Assembly (NCBI GenBank): GCA_016180235.1
Contig: JACPBQ010000005.1
Location: 35,873-99,872, forward strand
Origin: Candidatus Woesearchaeota archaeon
GTDB taxonomy: Archaea; Nanobdellota; Nanobdellia; Woesearchaeales; GW2011-AR4
Direction of reading: 5' to 3'
Length of the DNA stretch: 64,000 bases
The position numbers and the translations under genes were made by a program. Below are positions 10,528 to 18,265 of this stretch, in pieces. Positions within the stretch are counted from its first letter, which is position 1; the number at the start of each line of letters is the position of its first letter. Under the pieces are notes generated by a model. It was not told the origin of the DNA. It saw nothing but the letters and a program-made list of their open reading frames with translations, and searched no databases.

Positions 10528-10818
10528 TTAAACCCTGTACACTACATCATGCTGCCTTGCATGCTCTTTTACCTTCAATCCGATGCTCTGGCCCTTTTTA
10601 GCTTCCTGTATCTTGTCTTGTTCTATCTGCATGCTCTCCACTTTCTGGGCAAAGTCGCTTGTAGCGCCTTTAATTTTTATCTTGTCTCCTACCTTTAGCG
10701 TATCGCTCAGCTCGACTACTGCAACACCGATGTTTGTGTAGTAGTGGGTTATTTTTCCTACTTTCTTGCCCAATTCCTTTTCAGCGGCTTTTTTCTTAGT
10801 TTTTTGCTCTTCAGCCAT
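10528..10818 (-). CDS. Translation elongation factor-like (EF-Tu domain 2-like beta-barrel) protein
   Basis: IGVAVVELSDTLKVGDKIKIKGATSDF...VESMQIEQDKIQEAKKGQSIGLKV. Confidence 0.75.
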   Translation of the reverse strand: MAEEQKTKKKAAEKELGKKVGKITHYYTNIGVAVVELSDTLKVGDKIKIKGATSDFAQKVESMQIEQDKIQEAKKGQSIGLKVKEHARQHDVVYRV

Positions 10819-11008
10819 AAAACCACCCTAAATAGATTATTCTTCTTTTGGAATATTTAAAATTGTCGGAAATTTGTTGAAAGAATAGTGGAAAAGTCTG
10901 CGTGACTGCGGTTATAAAAACTTTTCCCGCGCCTGGTTTTTTATTATTTTTTTATTATGTATGCCGAAACATATTTAAAACCACATAAAAATCCAAAGGT
11001 GCTTAAAT

Positions 11009-11163
11009 GCCCCGGTAGCTTAGACATGCTAATCATGGAGCAACAGGTAGAGCGTGCGTGTTCTACCATCAGAACCACGAAGCTGTTAGACTTGCTAGCG
11101 GGCACCGCAAGCCTTGATATTGTAAGGCCGGTAGAGGTCACCAGTTCGAGTCTGGTCCGGGGC
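11009..11163 (+). tRNA. tRNA-Arg(TCT) interrupted by about four introns (D-loop, canonical 37/38, anticodon 3' stem, variable region)
   Basis: Acceptor GCCCCGG/CCGGGGC, D-stem GCTT/GAGC, T-stem ACCAG/CTGGT; BHB GTTC-TAC-CATCA-GAAC-CAC around anticodon TCT; 155 nt reduces to 72 nt with ~20+12+26+25 nt removed. Confidence 0.75.
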
Positions 11164-11184
11164 GTTTATTTTATACCAATCCAC

Positions 11185-11310
11185 GGGCCTGTAGTTCAGC
11201 CTGGTTAGAATGCTCGAGCCTCCAGAAAAGGCGGCAAAACTGATAACCGGCTGTTAGACATCGAGAGCCAAAAGCCGAGAATGGTCGACAGTTCAAATCT
11301 GTCCAGGCCC
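11185..11310 (+). tRNA. tRNA-Ile(GAT) interrupted by about three introns (31/32, 37/38, variable region)
   Basis: Acceptor GGGCCTG/CAGGCCC, anticodon stem CTCGA/TCGAG, loop CTGATA|A, T-stem GACAG/CTGTC; 126 nt reduces to 74 nt with 22+14+16 nt removed. Confidence 0.8.
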
Positions 11311-11392
11311 ATCATACTTTCGAACGAAATGAGAAAGCTCTTGAGGGCTTATAAGGGCAGACTGCCCTTATGTTCGAACTGAGCAGGCCCAT
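11291..11392. repeat. Degenerate direct repeat of the tRNA-Ile 3' end (11291-11312 and 11372-11392) flanking a small inverted-repeat segment
   Basis: GTTCAAATCTGTCCAGGCCCAT versus GTTCGAACTGAGCAGGCCCAT, 9-bp exact CAGGCCCAT; TAAGGGCAG-A-CTGCCCTTA palindrome between. Confidence 0.6.
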
Positions 11393-11500
11393 TGATTCTT
11401 ACCGCTATAACTTATGAAATCCGCAGGCATTGATAAAAATTTTTACTACCCAAAAAGTTTAAATATAAGTTGCTATTTTAGAATAGATACTAATTAAAAG

Positions 11501-12499
11501 GTGGTGTTTTTGGCGAATAAAGAGATTTTTTTTGCACTGATAATAATTTCTGTGTTTCTTGTTAGCGCATGCGATGTATACAACACGATGTATACCAAGC
11601 AGCCTGCCATACAGGGAGATGCTGTTGAGGTTCCAGACATAAATGCCACTCTTGTGATTCCGGCTGATATGCTGGCTGAAGAAGCAGAAGAAGAGATGCC
11701 TGAAGCAGCAAATGTAATCATAATTGATGAGAATGAACAGGTAACCCTAACGCCAAAAGCGGAAGACCCTGACAATGACGCCTTAATATTCACTTTCACA
11801 AGCCCTCTGGACAGCAATGGGCAGTGGCAGACAGCTTACGGAGATGCGGGGGAATACACAATTACAGTAACTGCAAGCGACGGCTTTTTGACTACAAGCA
11901 AGGAGGTCCTCATCATTGTAAAAAAGAAAGAGGAGGCTCCTGTGCTTGAGAGCTTCAATCCAGAAGATGCTGCTGTTGTAGTCAAGGAAACCGAGGCTGT
12001 TGATTTTGAAGTTGTTGCATCAGACCTGAACAAAGACACGCTGTCATATGAATGGAAGCTTGACGGCGTGAGCGTAAGCGATAAAAATTCCTATACATAC
12101 CAGACAACCTACGATGACTCCGGGAGCCATACAGTGAAAGCCAAAGTTACAGACGGCATTTTTGACACGGAGAAGATATGGGCTGTTACTGTGAATAATG
12201 TAAACAGGAAGCCAGTGCTTGAAACGCTCAATAATATAAAAGCAAAAGAAACCGATAAAGTCATAATTGAGCTAAAAGCAAGCGATCCGGACGGGGATGA
12301 GTTAAGCTACAGCATAATCGATGAAAGATTTGAGCAGGACGGAAGCACATTCATATGGGAAACAAATTATGATGATGCTGGCCAATACACATTTACTGTA
12401 AGCGCGTCTGACGGAGTGGATACAGCAAGCCAACAGGTAAACGTGGCCGTTGAGAACGTAAACAGGCCACCAGTGATACTTGATATAGTGCAGAAGTAA
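11501..12499 (+). CDS. Putative lipoprotein with tandem PKD/cadherin-like Ig repeats
   Basis: LVSAC lipobox; repeated DPDNDxLxFxF...YGDAGEYTITVTASDG units. Confidence 0.8.
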   Translation: MVFLANKEIFFALIIISVFLVSACDVYNTMYTKQPAIQGDAVEVPDINATLVIPADMLAEEAEEEMPEAANVIIIDENEQVTLTPKAEDPDNDALIFTFTSPLDSNGQWQTAYGDAGEYTITVTASDGFLTTSKEVLIIVKKKEEAPVLESFNPEDAAVVVKETEAVDFEVVASDLNKDTLSYEWKLDGVSVSDKNSYTYQTTYDDSGSHTVKAKVTDGIFDTEKIWAVTVNNVNRKPVLETLNNIKAKETDKVIIELKASDPDGDELSYSIIDERFEQDGSTFIWETNYDDAGQYTFTVSASDGVDTASQQVNVAVENVNRPPVILDIVQK

Positions 12500-12529
12500 A
12501 CTTTTCTTTTGCTGCATGAACAATGAAAA

Positions 12530-14419
12530 ATGAAAAAGCTGGCAATATTTTTAACTTTATTTTTTGTTTTAGCCTATTCTGCTGATTCTTTGAAGACATT
12601 CGAAATAAACGAGACGGATAAGATAAGCCTTGCTCCAAAAGCAGATGATCCCGATGCGGACAGGCTAATCTATACATTTACCGAGCCTCTTGATGCGGAT
12701 GGAGAGTGGCAGACGACCTATGGCGATGCCGGGAACTATAAGGCCATAGTAACAGTAAGCGACGGAGAAAATCAAGCCAGCGAGGATATCATCATTACAG
12801 TCAACAGGAAAGAGGAGAAGCCATCAATAGATGATTTTGAGCCGAAAGAAAGCACTGTTGCAATAAACGAAGGGAACAGCATAAAATTCAGCATTACCGC
12901 TTCTGATTTGAATAATGATGAGCTAAGCTATGTATGGAGTATTGATGGCAAGGAAGTTTCAAATGATAGGGAAATAATGTTTGAAACGGGCTATGAGGAT
13001 GCGGGAGAATACAAAATTTCTGTATCCGTAAGCGACGGAACTTCTGAAACGACAAAAAGCTGGGATGTCAGGGTAGAGGATGTTGATGTCTCTTCAATAT
13101 TAAATGGAATTAATGATGTTACTATAACAGAGACAGAGACTGCAAGCCTAAAACTTCCTGATTTCAAGGCATATGGGCTAAGATATGAAATATCCGAGCC
13201 TTTGGGAAACGATAATAGCTGGAAAACCGGCTATGATGATGCAGGGGAATATGAAGCAACTGTAAAGGCAGAAGGCAAGGGTTTTGAAGGGGAAAGGAAA
13301 ATAAAAGTTACAGTCAAGAATAAAGACAGGAAGCCTGAATTCATCGGTTTAAAGGATGCAAGCGTAAATGAGAATGAGCAGCTTAACATAGCGCTTAAGG
13401 CTGATGACCCGGACAACAATAAAATAATTTTTTCCGTAGAAAATATCCCGGAAGGGGCTGAATTAGCGGATAATGTGTTTGTCTGGAAGCCGGGTTATGA
13501 TTTCGTGCGGAAGGAAAATGCCATTGATTATGTGCTTGATAAATTCAGGCTGTTGAGCAGAAGCATAGATGTAAAGTTCATAGCGCAGAGCGGCAGCCTA
13601 AAGGACGAGAAAAATGTAAAGATTACGATTAAAGATGTAAACAGGCCTTTCGCTTTAGAGCCGATAGGGGATATTGAGGTAAATGAAGGCCAGGAAATTG
13701 CTATCGAGCCAAAGTATAACGATCCCGACAATGATAAAGTATCTTTTTCCTATTCCGGTTTCATGAACAGCAACAAAAAAATGACAGGCTTTAACGATGC
13801 AGGCCAGTATATTGTGAAAATTACTGCTAGCGACGGCCATTTTGAAGAAACAAGATTTTTGAATGTAAAAGTAAGGAATGTTAACAGGAAGCCTATTTTT
13901 GATATGAAAGACAGATTTGATGCAGTTGAAGGGGAGGAATTGATGATAGAGCTGCATGCTTCTGATCCTGACAATGATGCTGTAAGGTACTCTGCTGCCA
14001 GTTTGCCAAGGGGCGCAAGCTTAAGGAATAATTTGTTTACATGGGAGCCGGATTTTGACATCGTGAACGGGACTGAGAAGCAGTTTGGAATTGAGTTTAT
14101 AGCAGGAGATGACAAGAATGAAAGCGCTGCCAAGAAAATAATAATAACAGTCCTGAATAAAAACAAGGCTCCTGAGATAACAGGTGCGAGCGATAATCTT
14201 ATTGTAAATAAAAATGAGCCGACTTTATTTGAAGTTATTGCGGAAGACATAGACGGGGATGAATTAACCTACAGTTGGGATTTTGGCTTCCTGGATAAGT
14301 TTGATGGAACTAATACGCACCAAAGGATATTCACCGCTGCCGGAAGCAAGGAAGTCAAAGTGACAGTTAGCGACGGGAAGGAGAAAGCGGAGAAGGTGTG
14401 GAAGGTTGAGGTTGTTTGA
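12530..14419 (+). CDS. Secreted multi-repeat PKD/cadherin-like Ig protein
   Basis: Signal peptide-like N-terminus; repeated DPDNDxxxF...YDDAGEYxxxVxxSDG units, paralogous to the upstream gene. Confidence 0.82.
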   Translation: MKKLAIFLTLFFVLAYSADSLKTFEINETDKISLAPKADDPDADRLIYTFTEPLDADGEWQTTYGDAGNYKAIVTVSDGENQASEDIIITVNRKEEKPSIDDFEPKESTVAINEGNSIKFSITASDLNNDELSYVWSIDGKEVSNDREIMFETGYEDAGEYKISVSVSDGTSETTKSWDVRVEDVDVSSILNGINDVTITETETASLKLPDFKAYGLRYEISEPLGNDNSWKTGYDDAGEYEATVKAEGKGFEGERKIKVTVKNKDRKPEFIGLKDASVNENEQLNIALKADDPDNNKIIFSVENIPEGAELADNVFVWKPGYDFVRKENAIDYVLDKFRLLSRSIDVKFIAQSGSLKDEKNVKITIKDVNRPFALEPIGDIEVNEGQEIAIEPKYNDPDNDKVSFSYSGFMNSNKKMTGFNDAGQYIVKITASDGHFEETRFLNVKVRNVNRKPIFDMKDRFDAVEGEELMIELHASDPDNDAVRYSAASLPRGASLRNNLFTWEPDFDIVNGTEKQFGIEFIAGDDKNESAAKKIIITVLNKNKAPEITGASDNLIVNKNEPTLFEVIAEDIDGDELTYSWDFGFLDKFDGTNTHQRIFTAAGSKEVKVTVSDGKEKAEKVWKVEVV

Positions 14420-14537
14420 TTAGAGTATTAGTAAAGTTTTAATGATTTTGCACAATTTTCTTTCTTACTAAGAGGGTACTATTATCACATCTCTTATTAT
14501 AATAAAGTTTTTATAATTACTCTTTATATCTAAAGTC

Positions 14538-15440
14538 ATGTTATCTAGTCAATCAAAGAGAACTATTTTTGTTGCAGGGGTATATGGAATTTTAGTCATA
14601 CTTAGTTACTTTCTAAATAAATATGTGACTACTTTAGTTATTATTTTAGGCTTTATTTTATTAGTAATTCCTTTTTTAAAACAAAAATATTTCAACATTA
14701 CACTTTTTTATGCACTAATAATAGTTCTTATTTCTACCAATTTTTATATTTTGCAATTACAATCCGATCAAAAACAATTAGACATTTCAAACCAGACTTT
14801 AAGTCAATGTAAGGAATGTAATCGTAAAATAATTGGGATTCAAACCTCATGCCTAGATAAAATTGAAAATATTACAAAGTCTTTTCAAAATTTTGATTGT
14901 GGTATTATTCAACAAGAAAATGAGATTTGTTACAGCAATGTTACATTAGTTAAAAGTCCCAAAGATACTGCAATTTTGATAGATGAATGTGACTTCTATT
15001 TTGTTGGTAAACCTCTTAGTATGAATACTAGCGTAGGAACCATAGTAACTACCATTAGTCCGCGATGGAAGGACGAAAATAAACATATATTGATTAGTTT
15101 ATCAGATAAAATGGTAATGTATGTTGAAAATGGCCTTTTAAAATTTAAAATAGTAGAATTAGATAATACTGAGCATATATTAATTAGTGATATACCGATT
15201 AATTGGAATAATGAAATTTGGTATGAATTAGCATCAGAATGGAATGTAGATACTGGAGAAATTAAATTATTTTATAACGAGACATTAGTTGCTCATTCTA
15301 CAATAAAAAATCTTAATATCCAAATGAATAATCTAACATTTTATTGGGGTGTGGATAGTGAAGGAAGATATCAAGCAAATGCTGCTTTCGATTGGGTTGG
15401 ATTTTCATATAAGTCTGTTGAAGAATTAACTAAAAAATAA
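14538..15440 (+). CDS. Membrane protein with LamG/concanavalin-like C-terminal region, hypothetical
   Basis: TM-rich N-terminus; AT-rich gene; C-terminal DKMVMYVENGLLKFKI...WNVDTGEIKLFYNETL. Confidence 0.6.
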   Translation: MLSSQSKRTIFVAGVYGILVILSYFLNKYVTTLVIILGFILLVIPFLKQKYFNITLFYALIIVLISTNFYILQLQSDQKQLDISNQTLSQCKECNRKIIGIQTSCLDKIENITKSFQNFDCGIIQQENEICYSNVTLVKSPKDTAILIDECDFYFVGKPLSMNTSVGTIVTTISPRWKDENKHILISLSDKMVMYVENGLLKFKIVELDNTEHILISDIPINWNNEIWYELASEWNVDTGEIKLFYNETLVAHSTIKNLNIQMNNLTFYWGVDSEGRYQANAAFDWVGFSYKSVEELTKK

Positions 15441-15486
15441 AAGTAAACCAACAACTTTATAAAATTCTTGATTATCTCATATTTCA

Positions 15487-17040
15487 ATGCCAGTAAAAAA
15501 AATTACTTCTGAAACCGGAAATGCTGCTCTTGACTTGGCAATAGACACCATAAAAATTGGAAAGCAGGCTTTGGTTTTTGTAAACACAAAAAGGAGCGCA
15601 GAGAAAACGGCAGAGGACATTTCTGCAAAAATAAAAACCGATGACGAGAAATTAAGAGAATTGAGCGAAAAGGCCCTAAAGGCGCTTTCAAGGCCGACAA
15701 AGCAGTGCGAGAGGCTGGCAAGATGCGTAAAGAAAGGGATTGCATTCCATCATGCCGGCCTGGTTGCAAAACAAAGAGAGCTGATAGAAGACAACTTCAG
15801 GAACGGCTCGATAAAGATAATTTGCTCGACTCCGACACTGGCATTCGGCCTGGATTTGCCGGCTTTCAGGGCTATAATCAAGGATTTGAAAAGATATGGC
15901 AGCCACGGCTTGACATATATTCCGGTTTTAGAATATCTGCAGATGGCAGGAAGAGCTGGAAGACCTAAGTTTGACAATGAAGGGCAGGCAATCTGCGTTG
16001 CGATATCTGAAAACGACAAGAAAAACCTGCATGAAAAATACGTGCTTGGAGAACCTGAAGAAATCTATTCCAAGCTGGCTGTCGAGCCTGTCCTGAGGAC
16101 TTACTTGCTGAGCCTGATAGCTGCAAATTTTGTCAACACCAAAAAACAGATTATTGATTTTTTCGGGAAAACATTCTGGGCATACCAGTTTGTTGATATG
16201 AGCAGATTAGAGCAGATAATAGACAGGATGCTTGACCTGCTGGAGGAATGGGAATTCATACAGAGCCAGGGAAAGGAAGATTTTACTTCCGGAGATAAGA
16301 TAAATGACGGGAAAATAAATGCTACAGCCATGGGAAAAAGGGTTGCAGAACTGTATTTGGATCCTTGGACTGCTTATTTTTTCATAACTTGCTTAAGAAA
16401 TGCGTCTGACAAAAAGGTGAATGAAATCTCTTTTTTGCAGATGATAAGCCATACCCTGGAGATGATGCCTTTGCTGAGGGTTTCCATAAAGGAAGAAGAA
16501 AGGATACAGCAGGAATTGCTAAAGCTCTATGATTATTTGCTTGAGAAAGAGCCTTCTTTGTATGAGCCGGAATATGTGGATTTTGCGAACAGCGTGAAAA
16601 CAGCCCTGATGATGGACGAGTGGGTCAATGAGAAGGATGAGGAGTATCTGCTTGAGAACTACAATGCAAGGCCCGGAGAGATAAGGGGAAAATTAGAATT
16701 GGCAGACTGGCTTTTGTACGCTTCGGAGGAGATATCAAGGATTCTGCATTATCAGCATTTAAACAAGGAAATTGTAAAGCTAAGGCTGAGACTGAGGCAT
16801 GGCGTCAAGGAGGAATTATTGCCGCTGATAAGGCTGCATGATATAGGCAGGGTAAGGGCAAGGAAACTGTTTGCAAACAGGATTAAAGATGTCAAAGATG
16901 TGAAAGACGCTGATTTGATGAAATTAAGCCAGATACTGGGAAAGCAGGTTGCCTTGAGCGTGAAGAAGCAGGTAGGGGAAGAGTTCAAAGAAGTGCCTGA
17001 GGGGAAGAGGAAAGGGCAGATGGCGTTGGGGAAGTATTGA
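15487..17040 (+). CDS. Ski2/Hel308-like helicase, C-terminal half only (RecA2, WH, ratchet, HhH)
   Basis: ALVFVNTKRSAE, AFHHAGL, CSTPTLAFGLDLPA, QMAGRAGRP motifs present; no Walker A or DExH. Confidence 0.85.
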   Translation: MPVKKITSETGNAALDLAIDTIKIGKQALVFVNTKRSAEKTAEDISAKIKTDDEKLRELSEKALKALSRPTKQCERLARCVKKGIAFHHAGLVAKQRELIEDNFRNGSIKIICSTPTLAFGLDLPAFRAIIKDLKRYGSHGLTYIPVLEYLQMAGRAGRPKFDNEGQAICVAISENDKKNLHEKYVLGEPEEIYSKLAVEPVLRTYLLSLIAANFVNTKKQIIDFFGKTFWAYQFVDMSRLEQIIDRMLDLLEEWEFIQSQGKEDFTSGDKINDGKINATAMGKRVAELYLDPWTAYFFITCLRNASDKKVNEISFLQMISHTLEMMPLLRVSIKEEERIQQELLKLYDYLLEKEPSLYEPEYVDFANSVKTALMMDEWVNEKDEEYLLENYNARPGEIRGKLELADWLLYASEEISRILHYQHLNKEIVKLRLRLRHGVKEELLPLIRLHDIGRVRARKLFANRIKDVKDVKDADLMKLSQILGKQVALSVKKQVGEEFKEVPEGKRKGQMALGKY

Positions 17041-17044
17041 AATA

Positions 17045-17926
17045 TTATCTCGGATTTTTTTTCATCCAGTACATCCTTTCTTCAGCTGATTTTATTGCAG
17101 TTTTATAGGCTGATGTTCCTATAGCTGCACCTATATCCATATGCATCTGAGGGCGTCCTGAATCTGCTCTCTTCATATTGAATAGTGCCTGAGCTTGTTT
17201 TAGCCTCTTTTCAACAATGCCAATATTATCTTCCGTTATCCCGGGCAGCACAACAAGGAATTCATCACCGCCAAGCCTTACAACATAGTCGGTCTCCCTG
17301 ACGACGTTATTTTCCAGCAAAATAGCCACCTCCCTTAGCATTTGGTCTCCTGCAGTATGGCCTTCACTATCATTTAATTCCTTAAACTTACCCAGATCTA
17401 TATACAGAAAACCTACAGAATAAGACATTCCTTGCTTGCCCTTAATCTGGGAGGTCCCATTAAGCGATGGCATTAGTTTTTCATCAAAATATTTCCTGTT
17501 AAAAACCCTTGTTAAGCCATCAATATATGCCTCCAATACTTTTCCAGTAACATCGTATGCATCAACCCTTATCCCGCCTTCTAGCCTAGAAAAATGCATA
17601 TCAAAGTATTTTGTTTTGCCATTGTGCCCTGCTTCAACAGAGTCCATTGACGCCGAGTCAAGATTTCCTTGGAGCATCTTTTGCAGCAATGCCCATGCTT
17701 CCTCATCCTTGCCTGAAAAAGGGACACCTCTAAAAAGAGCCTTACCTATCAACTCAGCAGGCTTTGTCCTATCTCCGGAAAACCCGAAATATCTTGCCTG
17801 CAGTCCGTTAAAATACCTTATATTTAATCCTGTATCGACTAAAACAGTTCCAAATGGAGCTGACTCTAAAACAAATCTAGCTTCCGGGCTATTCAAAATG
17901 CCTTCTAAGGTAATACCTTCTCCCAT
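17045..17926 (-). CDS. PAS-like plus GGDEF domain protein (putative diguanylate cyclase)
   Basis: LTRVFNRKYFD, RETDYVVRLGGDEFLVVLPG; PAS-like N-terminus. Confidence 0.9.
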   Translation of the reverse strand: MGEGITLEGILNSPEARFVLESAPFGTVLVDTGLNIRYFNGLQARYFGFSGDRTKPAELIGKALFRGVPFSGKDEEAWALLQKMLQGNLDSASMDSVEAGHNGKTKYFDMHFSRLEGGIRVDAYDVTGKVLEAYIDGLTRVFNRKYFDEKLMPSLNGTSQIKGKQGMSYSVGFLYIDLGKFKELNDSEGHTAGDQMLREVAILLENNVVRETDYVVRLGGDEFLVVLPGITEDNIGIVEKRLKQAQALFNMKRADSGRPQMHMDIGAAIGTSAYKTAIKSAEERMYWMKKNPR

Positions 17927-18052
17927 AGATGATATAATGGCAATTAACCTTTATAAATCTTTCTATTTTATACTACTTTATAGTAGTTATAAATTTATGG
18001 CTGTTGATTGCGCAAGAATATTTATAAACCGGATATAATTTGCTGGATTTGC

Positions 18053-18136
18053 GCCCCTGTAGTATAGTGGATCAGAACGTGAGGTTGCGGACAATGGCAG
18101 AAACCTTGAGACCTGGGTTCGATTCCCAGCAGGGGC
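18053..18136 (+). tRNA. tRNA-Arg(GCG) with 12-nt canonical intron (18091-18102)
   Basis: Acceptor GCCCCTG/CAGGGGC, T-stem CTGGG/CCCAG; BHB TTGC-GGA-CAATG-GCAG-AAA. Confidence 0.88.
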
Positions 18137-18265
18137 ATCATTTGATAAAGAAATTACAGGCTTATTTTCCAAAAAGCCAGAACGTGATGCCAGTCATTTC
18201 TAATGCAAATATACAGGCAGCTTAATTTTAATTCTCTTTAAGTTTTATATATACAATAAAAGAAA

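Noticed and set aside
11009-11163. Reading the first plus-strand tRNA as tRNA-Thr(TGT) because of TTGTAAG near the 3' side
   Set aside because: No 5' strand pairs with the flanking GGCCG. Placing TTGTAAG in a variable-region intron gives a full normal Arg(TCT) cloverleaf with a correct BHB.
10944-11208. ORFs 10957-11208 (+) and 10944-11141 (-)
   Set aside because: They lie across the tRNA-Arg/tRNA-Ile genes and have no protein-like pattern.
11313-11392. Independent ncRNA gene at the TAAGGGCAG hairpin
   Set aside because: Only a short palindrome and tRNA-end repeat; no promoter evidence, so kept as a possible att scar.
17987-18225. ORFs 17987-18172 (-) and 18040-18225 (+)
   Set aside because: They overlap tRNA-Arg(GCG).
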